From NCBI RefSeq assembly GCF_022965805.1, contig NC_133101.1, positions 51,230,342 to 51,294,341 on the forward strand: a stretch of 64,000 bases of DNA, written 5' to 3'. Every line of letters starts with the position of its first letter. Positions within the stretch are counted from its first letter, which is position 1. This DNA is from Primulina eburnea (lineage: Eukaryota > Streptophyta > Magnoliopsida > Lamiales > Gesneriaceae). Under the pieces are notes generated by a model that was not told the DNA's origin, ran no database searches, and saw only the letters and a list, made by a program, of their open reading frames with translations. Positions 10,462-21,184 of the stretch are shown here, piece after piece. The position numbers were made by a program, and so were the translations under genes.

Positions 10462-11551
10462 TCATGGATACTGTGGTGGCCATGCAGGTGGCTGGGGAAA
10501 CATGGGATCCTCTGGACCTATATTTGGGAACCGCTGAGCAAGCACGGAGGTGAAGTCCATCATGTACCCCATAAAGTGGTCGGTGCGGTACTGAAGCGAA
10601 TCCAGCACCTGGCGCTGCTCGACGAGTAACTGCCTCTGATCCTGCATCTCATTTTCTAGTCGCCTCAATCTGTCTCCCCTACGCTCTCTGGATACTGCAA
10701 GTGGTGGTGCTGGTAGCTGTTGTTGTGGGAGCTCCTATTCGTCCGGGAACTCATGGGGAACATAGGATGCGACTCCAAAGAAAGCAACAATGGGGGCCTT
10801 CGGCTTGAGCACTGGTTAATCGGGGGCCCATGAGACGCTGGCCTAGCTGCATAGCTTGGTAACAGTGTGGGGACAAGGAAGAGCAACCGTGGCTAACCCT
10901 ATGCCGACTCTCATAATCGAGCCAAAAATGATTCGCCCCACGTCAACTGATTTTCCCATCAGGATGGCATAGACCAATGCGGCTTTGTCTTTGGTGACAT
11001 CGTAGTACTGAGAGGATGGGAGAATTTGAGCCAGTACAAAAGATGTCTAGGCGCTTGCGTTAGGGCCCATGTCATTTTTTTAAAGAAGTAGGCCCGTTGG
11101 AGCTCATTTTCCAGACGGAGCCGGCTTGGCATATGGTCCGGATGACCTTTGCGTGATCAACACCTGCTTCGAGGAATTCACTGTATTCGTCCTGGTCGAA
11201 GCTGGGCATCTGGTATAGCATTTTGATCGTTCGAGAATCGAACGACACCAATTTACCTCGGACCAATACTTTGGACTCGTCGTGCAGAATCCGAAGGTTG
11301 GCGTAGAATTCTCCCACAATCGAGATAACAACGTCCGACAGGTGTTGAGCGAATTCAATTCATCCTCTACGTTCCAGTTTCTCTATGATCACACCACGTG
11401 GAATGGACAGATTGAACCCTCGTTCCGGTATTATGGGCCGTGTCATAGAACTATCATATATTTGTTGGGCCTTTTCGTTCCAAAATCTATGAGAATCGAA
11501 GCTTGAAGAGGACGAGACACCCTTCTTTGATTTCTTTTTCGGTGCCATCAA
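10462..11551 (-). pseudogene. Element B downstream ORF (putative plant transposon protein domain)
   Basis: The start at 11551 (MMAPKKKSKK, Lys-rich) is followed by FDSHRFWNEKAQQIYD and IPERGFNL, then in shifted frames EFYANLRILHDE, VRGKLVSFDSRTIKMLYQMP, FCTGSNSPILSVLRCH and a C-terminal coiled-coil-like part LENEMQDQRQLLVEQRQVLD with a Pro-rich end. This order matches the putative plant transposon protein domain found after pol in Athila-type elements (the env-like position), whose function is unknown. At least three frameshifts break it (near 11360, 11080 and 10890-10670). It sits where pol would normally precede it, but pol is missing. Confidence 0.75.
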
Positions 11552-12146
11552 TTCAATAATCGAATATCACAACTGTGAAATCCCGAAAATTTGAGTTCCA
11601 CATGAACCACGTGCGTGCAAGTTATTAAATTCCTCATGTATTTTATTAAATGGTTTTAATGCATGCTTAATTCATTGATTTGGGTTTTAATTCACGATTT
11701 AAGAATTTGCATAGTTTTAATATTTATGTCTAATTGATGCACGTTAAAATGCTTTTCGAGTTTCACGTTTCAGGCGATTATTCGATGCGGGATCGAGGAA
11801 AAGACCGGTGACGATTTTAGGCAAATTTTATTTCGGTATTTTATTTTAAGTTAAGATGGGACATTTTAAATGATTTTTTTAGTTTTTAGCATTTTCAAGG
11901 CCTAATTTAATTATTAGGTAATTATATGATTTCAAATTTTTAAAGTTGCAGCACTTGTGTATTTTATTTAAATTTAGGGAGGTTAGTAATTTAAGGAGGG
12001 ATTTCTATTTTTACTACCATGCAATTGCTCAACATTTAATCTAACATTTTAGTAGCAATTTAGTTAGCCTTTTAATTAGCGTTGTTAATTTTGTAATTAA
12101 GCAATAATCATTCCCTAAATTACTACCTAACTCACGCACACACACT

Positions 12147-12154
12147 TATATATA
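12147..12154 (+). promoter_or_regulatory. Candidate TATA box of S2
   Basis: TATATATAC follows a CACACA tract about 575 bases into the LTR; element I has TATATAC at the corresponding place (46581). Confidence 0.5.
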
Positions 12155-13065
12155 CACCTAAACGTCTAACACACACCACACACATACACATTTTCTTTCC
12201 CCATTATTTTGGAGAGCAAACCTAGGGTTCTAGGGAAAACTCAGCAGCCACCCCCTCCCTTCAAAGATTTCAGTAATTCTCGCCACTTTTCTTCAAAGAT
12301 TTTAGCGCCACGTTCGTCCCGGATCAATCCTCGCGCCATCCTCGCTTCGGTATCGTCGTTTCGGTAACGTTTATCATCAAAGGCACGTATATTCTGTTCT
12401 TTCTGCATCGATCTTGTCATATTATGTGTTATGTTATTTTTATGCGTAAAAATTCATGTGTGACATTCGTCGTTTGAGCGGAAAATGGTTTGAATGCGTT
12501 TTGAAATACTTTTTAGATCTGAAATCTCGTAACTTACTGTTCTGTTGAAAACTACGAATTTTCAATCGCGATTTTGAGAAAACTTTCAACTAAAAAATTG
12601 TAGAACTTTTCGATGCCTTCGATTTTATATAAAATTAGAGATTTTTGGACGAAAATTGAGTGAGTTATGATGTTTTTCGTGAAACTGCTCAAACTGCGAC
12701 TTTTACGAAAATTGTGTTCTTGAAGTTTTTGTGTTGCAGGCTTCGTTGGAAATCGACGGGTGATTGCTGCTGCGTATAGGTACTTTGTTTATGATGTTGG
12801 GATGGTTATTAACACGTGGGTTCGCGTCGTTAGGCACCAAGTTGAATTAAGCGTCGTAGGAAGAAAGTTGGTGTCGAAATCCGAATCGTGTTGTTGGTTG
12901 TGGATTGTTACTCTTGGGGTTATTTTTAATGTTCACTTGGGTTTGACATAATGCCTTAGTGTTCTAAGAAGTGTCTCGTGGTGTCTATTCGTAGTCCGTA
13001 CGATTGAGTTAGGTGTTAAGCATATCAGGTTCAGAATTTTCACGTGTTGGCACGTCCCGCAGGTA

Positions 13066-13249
13066 GACGGACCCGGGACGGACCCTGACACGGGGTCTGT
13101 GCCTTTGTTCTTCCGAAGTGTCTTTTTACAGAGTCTAGACGTACCCTCAGACGGACCCTGACACGGGTTCCATGTCCACCTTTCCTTTCGAGTCTTCTCA
13201 CCCGAGTCTACACGGACCCCTACACGGAGGTAGGCACGGGGTCCGTGTC
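13066..13249. repeat. CACGGGGTCCGTG-type array in S2
   Basis: Three copies, about 75 bases apart, combine direct ACGGACCC units with an inverted unit CACGGGGTCYGTG. The spacers (TTCCGAAGTGTCTTTTTACA type) are also repeated. The same array is found in both LTRs of element I. Confidence 0.85.
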
Positions 13250-13593
13250 TTGCATATTTTGGGGAAAATATTTTAGCATGCTTTGAGGTTTGGTGTCATG
13301 GTTTAGTGCAAGGATTATCAAGGTCGTGTCATGGGAAATTTTAGAATGTCCTAAGTAGTGGTCGAACTCGAGAGTAAGTATGATTTCTACGTTAAGTTAT
13401 GCAGGTTAAGTATGCAAATTCATGTTAGTATGTGCAGCAACGGCCCCAGTCGAAGTCCAACGAATCCCTCAATGCCAAGTAAGTATTTCGACGTGCAAAA
13501 GAAAATATTTTAAGTTTTTGAGGTATGCTAAATGTCTTGTGACCAAATTGAATGGGTTTGGAAGTCGGTGAACGTGGCCGAAGACCTCTCCAC

Positions 13594-13681
13594 CCCGTTA
13601 AATTATGAACGGGTTAGATCATGGTTGGAAAGCGTTAAATTATGAACGGGGACCAACCAGCCCGTTAAATTATGAACGGGG
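13594..13681. repeat. CGTTAAA-ATGAACGGG tandem units in S2
   Basis: Three copies of CCGTTAAATTATGAACGGG, each an imperfect palindrome (CCGTT...AACGG), are separated by short spacers; they recur at 47991 and 63111. Confidence 0.8.
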
Positions 13682-14334
13682 ATCTCATGTATGTGGCAGT
13701 GGATACGTCCCTGTCAGCCCAGTACTGTGGTTTGTCTGATCAGGCGTTTATTATGTATGGGTCACTTGCTTTGAAACATCCTCTAAGCAAAATGATGAAG
13801 TATGTACGTTCAAGTATGCAGCATGTTTATGAAAAGTTTAAGTTTTGGCACGTCGAAGTATGTATGTATGTATGTTCAAATTTCAATACGCAAGTCAAGT
13901 TTCAAGTTATGTATGTCATATTTTAAAGTTGCATGTGATTTTATTATGTAGTACTCGTTATTCCAGTTTATACGTGTTGAGTTCTTAAGACTCACTAGAC
14001 TTGATCGATGCAGGTGAGTATGTTGATGAAGAGACAGGAGGTGGCGACCAAGGGGCAGGCTTGGACTGAGCGGCAGGCTAAACCCGAGGACCGCCCATGT
14101 TATTTTACGATTTTTATGCAAGTTTAAAATACTCTAATGTTATGTTTCATTTCAAGACTTTTGGAACGGGTGTTTCTTTTAGCAAATTTTGTTGGCGATG
14201 TCGATTTCAAACATTTATTTGATGGAGAATGTAGTGACGACCGTATTTGATTTCATTTCCGCATTCCTTTTAGTTTAAAAGAAAATTTTTAATTTTTCCG
14301 CAAATTTTAAGTAGTAAGAGTACGGTTCGTTACA

Positions 14335-15179
14335 ACAACCAACACCAACTAAATTCAACAACTGAATGAGCCAAAAAAATACGGTAATCACACCACAATA
14401 TATGTAGCAATTATAATCTCACCCTACCACTTAATCCGGTTAGCAATATGATATTCGCCTCAATCACAAACTAATATAGAACAAATCGAAGCACCCACGT
14501 CACAATAACAGAAGTTCCCCAAAAGATCAAACACCAATTCTAACTATTACAACGGATTGAGTAAAATTTGGAAAAAAACCCCTTACTTGAACTAGAGGAT
14601 GACCGGAATTAGGAGTGTGTCGGAACTAGTGGCGGTGATTGAAGGCGGCGGTCGTTTCTACTGAGCGGCGGCGGTGGTGTGGCATTTCAAAGAGGTGGCG
14701 ACTGTGTGGTGTTTCAGAAAGAGGGGGCGCGGCTGTGTTGTTTGAGAGAAATGGTTTGCGTAGCCCCTTTTTTTTTCTTAACTTAGGTCGCGCGCATATG
14801 TGCGCCTTGGAGCGGCGCATATGCGCGTAACTCACTGCCTCAATTTTTTTTCCTCTGAATCTCGCACACATGGGCGCCTTGAGTAGCACATGTGCGCCGA
14901 GTTTACTGCCATGGTCGTGCATGTGCGCGCATTGAGTTGCGCATATGAGCCAACGTCTCTGTGTGTATCGCGCATGTGAGCGAAAATAAATCGCGCATAT
15001 GTGAGACTCCCTCTATCCAGTAGCTTTCGGATTTTTTTTAATTACCTGCAAAAATAAAACGATTCAAATTAATGCTTGAACAAAGAAAATTATTAACAAA
15101 TAAATAATTAAAATAAAATAATAAGCCAGATGCGAAAAATAAATGTGAGTTGCCTCCCACGCAGCGCTTGGTTTATTGT
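14335..15179 (-). other. Spacer of element B replacing pol
   Basis: Reverse transcriptase, RNase H and integrase would be expected here, but no pol motif is present in any frame. The protease-proximal end (about 15155-15175) has AAGCGCTGCGTGGGAGGCAA, which I recognise as typical of the 3' end of pol in Athila-type elements. This suggests that an internal deletion removed pol. The rest is non-coding with a GGCGG-rich stretch at 14630-14740 and a palindromic array. Confidence 0.6.
14788..15005. repeat. GCGCATATGCGC array inside element B
   Basis: Eight or so variants of CGCGCATATGTGCGCC, GCACATGTGCGCC and CGCATATGAGCC type occur outside the LTRs, 3.2 kb upstream (minus strand, including S2) of the downstream ORF start. 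Confidence 0.8.
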
Positions 15180-15668
15180 CATCAGCCCGACTGTCAATAA
15201 TCTTGTTCATGGTGGGTCGTATGATGTCTTGGATGCCCTTATTGCCACCAGTTGACCTTCAAATTCCATGGTCATCTTTCCTCGTTTCACGTCAATGATC
15301 GCTCCAACAGCAGCTAATAATGGTCATCCAAGAATGACGTGAACGTCCTGACTATTCTCCATATCGAGTACCAAGAATTCTGCTAGAACTTTCAATTTGT
15401 CAATCTTCAGTTCAACATCTTCCACCATGCCCAATGGTACCTTCACCGATTTATCTGCTAGCTGCAAGCTTAATTCTGTGGGTTTTATCCTGGTTAGTCC
15501 AAGTTTCTCGTAGATAGAGCTTGGCATTATATTTATGCTCGCGCCTGAGTCACATATAGCCTTTTCCACTACATGACCCCCTATTTCACATGGTACGATA
15601 AATTCACCAGGATCTAGCAACTTCTGAGGAGGATTTCTTCGTGTTCCTTCGGTAACTTCACCTTCCAC
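15180..15668 (-). pseudogene. Element B aspartic protease, one premature stop
   Basis: Retropepsin-like domain with intact active site CDSGASINIMP near residue 40, followed by LSLQLADKSVKVPLGMVEDV and FLVLDMENSQDVHVILG. The frame then meets TGA at 15321-15323 where relatives have Arg (CGA), and continues open as PLLAAVGAIIDVKRGKMTME to about 15190. A CGA to TGA change is the expected result of deamination of a methylated CpG. The start at 15668 is internal to gag-protease; a shift separates it from the gag end at 15789. The protease itself looks intact apart from this stop. Confidence 0.85.
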
Positions 15669-15788
15669 CTGATCTACAAACTCATCATTAGTGTGTAAGT
15701 TCTTGAGATCTTCAAGACCTTTTTTCTTTTGAAATTCAGCTTGTAATTGTAAAGATCTCTGGGGGTAGGGAAGTAAAGAGATATCAAT

Positions 15789-16756
15789 TCATTGATTTAA
15801 ATCATACCTCTCGGATTTCTTATCTCGGGCTCTTTTGGTTGGACTTAGCTTTTCATCCCGAACAGGTTTGAGTTCAACCTCCTTATCTTCTCTGCCAACC
15901 ACACCAATCTCTTCATGATGTATAAAAATGACATTCACTTCTCTTAGGTTTGGGTCTGCAGTCTTTTGAACTGCACCTGACGGTTGAGACGTGAGTTGCT
16001 TCATTATCTGCCCCATTTGCGACTCAAGGATTTTCAAGGTTGCACCAATACTCGCAATGTGTGTCTCAAGGTTGTCTAGTCTAGACTCAGTTCTAGACAT
16101 CCTTTTACCAGATTCAACAACAAATGTTCCGACTAAATCTTCAAATGATGGCTTCCCTTCCCCATTTGATGTATTGAACCCTGGTGGAGGATTCAACACA
16201 TTCTTATTGTTTGCATAAGAAAAATTTTCATGGTTTCTCAACCCAGGATGATAATATTAGGGGGAGGGTTACCTCGATATCCGCCAAACCCTCCAACATT
16301 TCTGTTGTTGATATACTGAGCTTCTTCAAGAAAATGTGGTTCTTCAACGACAAGCGATGGTCCCTCAGTATTTGATGTACTCACTTTATTCATCGTTGCT
16401 ATCTGTGTAGTCAATGCTGATACTCGTGCAGTGAGTGATGTGATAGGATCCACAGCATAAACTTCGACAGCCCTCTGTACTCCTGACCTCTCTGACGGCC
16501 ATTGGTAGCTATTAATAGTCATCTGCTCAAACAAGTCGTAGGCTTGAGCAGAATATTTGGCAAAGATCGTTCCACCTGCCGCTGCATCCACTGTTGTCCG
16601 TGTCTGACCATTCAACCCATTATAGAAAAGCTCAATCTGTACCCAGTCTTCAAAACCATGATTCGAGCACCTCTGCAACAACTCTTTGTACCTTTCCCAC
16701 GCCTCATAAAGCTGCTCAAAGTCAGTTTGCCTGAAATTACTGATCTCAATCTTCAA
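15789..16756 (-). pseudogene. Element B gag, middle and C-terminal part
   Basis: Two frames joined at 16238-16241 carry NFRQTDFEQLYEAWERYKEL, LFYNGLNGQTRTTVDAAAGG and the downstream coiled-coil-like segment RLDNLETHIASIGATLKILE, all typical of Athila-type Gag. No cysteine knuckle is visible in the tail, unlike element A. The overlap with the N-terminal frame is only four bases (16753-16756), so each break is a single small indel. Confidence 0.8.
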
Positions 16757-17277
16757 TTGCGCAGACTTTGCAGGGAAAAATATTTAGACAGAAATTTCGT
16801 TGCCAACTCTTGCCACGTTGTGATGCTCCCCAGCGGCAATGATTGGAGCCATACTCTTGCTTGGTCCCTGAGAGAAAATGGAAACAAACGCAGTCTAATA
16901 ATATCATTAGAAACATTATTAATTTTTACCTTGTCCGTGATCTCGGCCAGGAAGGTCCTTAAATGGACGTGAGGATCAGCAGTGGCAGTTCCTGAAAATT
17001 GGTTCTGTTGAACCATATTTATCAGTGCAGGCTTCAACTCGAAATTGTTTGCATTTATGGTCCCTCGAGCAATGCCAGAATAATGCGTGTTGATCACTGG
17101 TCTGAAGTGGCCTCTGATATGTATGACGTATGGCGGGTTATATCTCGCGTCCTCTCTGTTTCCAGCCAATGTTTGAATTTCTTCCCTTCTCGCTTTTCTT
17201 AGTCTCCTCGCAGTTCTTTCGATCTCCAGATCAAAGATAAGCAAATTAGAGCTGTGCGATCTTAGCAAGCAATGCAA
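16753..17277 (-). pseudogene. Element B gag, N-terminal part
   Basis: This 174-codon open frame begins about 105 bases after the primer site. From residue 16 it has FDLEIERTARRLRKARREEI, then ANNFELKPALINMVQQNQFS, LRLFPFSLRDQARVWLQSLP and SITTWQELATKFLSKYF, closely parallel to element A gag (EIKPAIIQMIQ, SITTWEDMAKAFLIKYF). It is expected to be the capsid-forming Gag. The frame is lost after QSLRN by a small indel and resumes in the next entry. The first residues may not be native, because the start codon choice is only the first Met. Confidence 0.8.
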
Positions 17278-17381
17278 AACAGAAAAGATTCTAACGTAAC
17301 AAAATAAATAAATAAAATAAAATCTAAATTAAAGTCAAGACTACTTATTAACGATATTAATATGCAATTAAACAGTTTACT

Positions 17382-17398
17382 CCCCGGCAACGGCGCCA
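17382..17398 (-). other. Primer binding site of element B (tRNA-Asp)
   Basis: The plus strand reads CCCCGGCAACGGCGCCA, an exact match to the 17-base 3' end of plant tRNA-Asp(GTC) as I know it. It lies six bases from the LTR start at 17405. Confidence 0.9.
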
Positions 17399-17404
17399 AA
17401 AACT

Positions 17405-18022
17405 TGTTGCATGTTTTCACTACCGCAAGTGTACGGTGTCAAGTTTTAGTACTGGTTTGAGTACAGATATCGATCCCACGAAGAGTAATTATTTAAAATT
17501 GTATATTAATTATCATAATTCACATAGCTTAACTTTATTTAGACAAATCAAATGGTTGGTTTATAATCAATTCAAAGAAAATAACAATTCTTGTAATTCT
17601 AGCACGCAGTAGAAATTCAATGAGTAAAGAAATCTAGAGTTATTATTTCGTCAAGTCTCCCCTATGCTAAATTAAATTCGTCTAACATCATTAATTTTCA
17701 CCATATTTATTAACCAAGAACTCACAATATTTTATATTCCCTTTTTCAAGTGATAAATAGAACTGTATAACCTATTACCGATTTTAATATGTCTATTCAA
17801 AATCATGTAACACGTGATAAATGCAACCAAAGTTCTCTTATGGATTCGCCAAAGTTATACGTCTTTTGCACGTTATAAGCATCTGATGATGCGATTTCTC
17901 ATGTCCTAATTTCGATCAGCTCTCTCGAGTGTTAGATCTCAATTATTAGATCAGTCGAATTATGGCCAGTAATCCAACAGCATTAAAGACAAGAAATCAC
18001 AAATAAACACGATGAATAAATC
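17405..18022 (-). repeat. 5' LTR of element B, part 1
   Basis: This is the LTR portion next to the primer site, aligning with 5870-6485. It ends at the insertion of copia element D; the final five bases AAATC (18018-18022) are the D target duplication, and the LTR resumes at 24629. Confidence 0.9.
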
Positions 18023-19003
18023 TGTAAGGAATTGTTAAACATGAAATAAATATAAAACATTATAGTGTGTGTATCAGAAGTTAGTGTTGTGTCCGGTGTT
18101 TTCAACACTGTACAAAACACGGCAGTGGAAATTAAGTATTTAACACACAAATATAACTTTAATAAATTAACACCAGATTTAAATTATGCACAAGTACGAA
18201 TACTTGTGCGATGCCTCATGGCAAAAAATTCACTAGAAAAATTAGGTAAATCGTTTGCACCAAAACAATACTAGTGAGAAAACAAAACCAAATTCCTTGA
18301 CACTCCAAGGAATTAAAACGCATCAAAACAAACCACATGAAAACTAGATGCATAAAATAAAAAAGGCGTGTTGCTTAAAACCAAACGACGACACTCTTCG
18401 ATCAACACTCTGCGTCAGTCTTGTTCTTGAGTTTTGGCAACACCAATCGGCAACACGACTCAATCACACAAAGTCTTCAACATTAAAAATATTCTTCAGT
18501 AATCTCTGTGAAAAGACTATGCACTAAGTCCACGAAAAACCACGCAGAGATCACACACGAGAAAGATCACGAAAACACAAAAGAACACTCTTCAAAACTC
18601 TTCTCTCTCTAAGCCTCTGCCACTCAAAAGCCTTTCTTCTCTCTCTCTAAAAGCACAACCAGCAGCCGTTCACCACACTTGTATATATATATATATGCTT
18701 CCACACAATTCTTGACCTAATTATCATCCCACAAAAGAGTCCTAAAAATATGGAAACAATATTTCATTAGATATAAAATTCTTTTAAACAAAGATAAAAT
18801 ATCTTGGAGATAAAAATCATATTAAAACAAATCATATAATATCTATAGATAAATCAAACAAGATCACATCATCTAGAAATAAATCAAGCAAATTATTATA
18901 ATCTAGAAATAAATCAAATAAAATCTTTTAATCTAGAAAGGTAAAATCTTAAATTGATATTATCAATTTAAAAAAATAATAAAGGAATAAAATATTCCTT
19001 TCA
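18023..19003 (-). repeat. 3' LTR of element D
   Basis: On the minus strand it runs from TGAAAGGAATATTTTATTCC (19003) to TCCTTACA (18023), 981 bases, nearly identical to 23595-24628. Its TA microsatellite is short (18682-18696). Confidence 0.9.
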
Positions 19004-19330
19004 ATATCCCCTTTTTTGCCTTTCTGGACAAAACATCCAAAAATTATAATCTTGGTAAGTATCGCAGTCAGTTAAGCTCCCCCTGCATTTGAGTGTGTCT
19101 CCCCCTGAGTCAAAGTTCATCTCCCCCTGAATTGAACATGTTAGAGCACTGTTAATACCATCGTTAGAACACCTTAAAACATAAGGAGACATACGAAAGA
19201 AAAATTCAATAATCACGCAAACAGATATAAGAGCGACCCAAAAACAACATTACAGACAGAACATAAGTATTCATCCTTTATCTTCTTATGTGTCACTTTT
19301 GGTTCTCCTACTCCCCCTTTTTGGCCAGAA
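19004..19330 (-). other. Multiple polypurine tracts of element D
   Basis: The proximal tract (19004-19017, CAAAAAAGGGGATAT on the minus strand) abuts the LTR. Further TCAGGGGGAG-type tracts occur near 19077-19087, 19098-19108, 19119-19130 and 19308-19318. Such multiplication is characteristic of the Sirevirus copia lineage. Confidence 0.7.
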
Positions 19331-20250
19331 TGTAAGCCAAATTCCAAAAGCACCATCTACTCAGCCACTTGTAGAATATGAGAGAAAATTATAGAAATAT
19401 ATCAGGAGTTACGCACAAAAAAGAACAAAGAAATCACGAGAGTAAAAAAAAGATTGCAAGGGTAAATGAGAACAAGCAAGAGTAATTACAAAAATCAAAG
19501 AGTAAAATTGATTCAAACTCGTGTTACGACGATTTCAAAAGAATATCCAGTAAAACACATGTCGATTATAACTCACTGACACAAGTATACACATAAATTC
19601 AAAATCCAGGTAATCAAGGTTTTTATCAACTGTCATAGGTCAACACTGATATATCACTGCACATGATGAATTCACGAAACAAAAATCAATATGCATGTCC
19701 TAAATATGCCTCCAATAAGATGAATTATCAAAATGTCAGGCAATGTATAAACTGTGCTATGTCAGAACTTGGTGTTGGCAACACCTTCTGGCAACACCAC
19801 CGAGTTTTATTCAAACTTCCACAAATTTTTTTTGATTCAGAAATGGTAGCTCCCACACTAGAAGAACGGTCTTCAATGGACTCCCCTAGGTAGCTTTTTC
19901 CATTACTATTTTTACTTAGAAGTGGTAGCTCCCACACTAGAAGAACGGTCTTCAATGGACTCCTCTAGGTAGCTTTTTCCATTTTCTTCTAAACAATTTT
20001 TTTTTATTTACCTCTTTTCTGTTTTTCTCCTTTTGCTCACATTTTCCAAGTCATCTTTTCACTTTAGACAAGATCACGATTTTCATGAATGTCCTCAACT
20101 ATTCAATGCCTTGGATTTGAGCAAAATCTATTTCTCAACATACGATTGTAAGTATGAACACTCAGGGGTACCTTTCAGAAATTTGCCTTCACTGTACAGT
20201 CATTGCACAAATAAATAGGATGATTATGAATATGCAGTATGCCTAATATC
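19331..20250 (-). other. Non-coding region of element D between RNase H and 3' tracts
   Basis: AT-rich, without a recognisable coding segment. It holds one direct tandem repeat (19844-19983). I see nothing else. Confidence 0.5.
19844..19983. repeat. 79-base-period direct repeat
   Basis: The 61-base block starting TGGTAGCTCCCACACTAGAA occurs at 19844-19904 and again at 19923-19983 with a single visible difference (CCCCTAGG versus CCTCTAGG), so the duplication is recent relative to element decay. Confidence 0.9.
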
Positions 20251-20454
20251 CTAGTAATGGTCATGCACAAACGGATGTTGTCTCTGGTGTTGGCAACACC
20301 ACGGACAACACTGAACAAATGTTTTTAAAAGTACACACATGCTGAGAGATTTCAGAAGATTGGAAAATCTCTCAAAATCCAAAGGTTTCATGAATATATC
20401 AGCCAGTTGATTCTCAGTCCTAACAAATTCCAGTCGAATTATTCCTTTTTTCAA
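20251..20454 (-). pseudogene. Element D RNase H C-terminal remnant
   Basis: Residues 5-35 read [20 protein letters not shown] followed by ERFSNLLKSL, the end of a copia RNase H, normally IADIFTKPL. The catalytic part of RNase H is absent: upstream sequence passes directly from RT remnants. The tail runs out of the family after Cys-38. A Met to Thr difference in the usual TKPL block is visible. This is a fragment only. Confidence 0.75.
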
Positions 20455-21170
20455 CCAAATCTCGAATAAAGTGATGTCTTATGTTTATGTGTTTTGTTCG
20501 AGAGTGATGAACAGGATTCTTAGAAATGTCTATAACACTTGAGTTGTCACAATATACCATCATGCAATTGCTTAACTTGCAATCCAAGAAAAGAAGTTAG
20601 TTATCCTACCATGCTCATTTCGAATTGTGATGACATGCAATCCACAGAGTTATTTACAAGCATTTGAGATGAAGCACTGAAAATAATATCATCTACATAC
20701 ACTTGATAGATCAAAATATCATATTTCAGTTTTTGAATGAAAAGAGTTTTGTCAATCTCACCTCATTTGAAGCCCAAATTTATCAGATTGTCAGCTAACC
20801 TACCGTACCATGCCCGTGGAGCCTGTTTCAGTCCATATAGGGCCTTCTTCAATTTGTAGACATGATCCACGTGGTGAGGATCTTCAAATCCCTTAGGTTG
20901 ACTGACATTGGCTTCCTCATTCAAAATGCCATTATTATTATTCTTGGGTTCAATTTGAAAACACGAGTGACTTACCTGGGAAAACATGGAGCTCATGCAG
21001 ATTAAACCAATCATTTTGCGGTAGTCCACCTTTTCTTTGTTTCTTGTCTGCACACCATCATGTAATTCACCAATGATTTGTGATGATGGATGATTCTTCT
21101 GAATCTTGTTGGGAATTTCTCTTTCACAATTGATCACCACATCATCATTATCATCGTTATCAATATCCAC
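20455..21170 (-). pseudogene. Element D reverse transcriptase remnant
   Basis: The 21170-20763 frame ends with [20 protein letters not shown] and [14 protein letters not shown], the central copia RT block. The same frame continues past a TGA at 20763-20765 to the catalytic VYVDDIIFSAS motif near 20690. The N-terminal RT palm is missing: about 80 residues of low-similarity Asp/Asn-rich linker join directly to VSQPKGF, so an internal deletion removed the fingers and first catalytic Asp. RT would copy element RNA into DNA; this copy could not. Confidence 0.8.
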
Positions 21171-21184
21171 AATTTTTGTTTGGT

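Larger units (their letters stand above)
11574..14334 (+). mobile_element. Solo LTR S2, same family as element I LTRs
   Basis: The element runs TGTGAAATCCCG to GGTTCGTTACA with the exact duplication ACAAC on both sides (11569-11573, 14335-14339). It shares with the LTRs of element I the same layout: a CA-rich tract and TATA (12147), a leader with TAGGGTTCTWGG, a conserved TTGCAG near 12735, a CACGGGGTCCGTG array and CGTTAAA...GAACGGG repeats. It has no internal region. It lies in the spacer of element B between protease and downstream ORF. Confidence 0.9.

Noticed and set aside
14626..14922. 98-codon open frame over the palindromic array in B
   Set aside because: Its residues come from translating GCGCATATGCGC repeats; no conserved domain.
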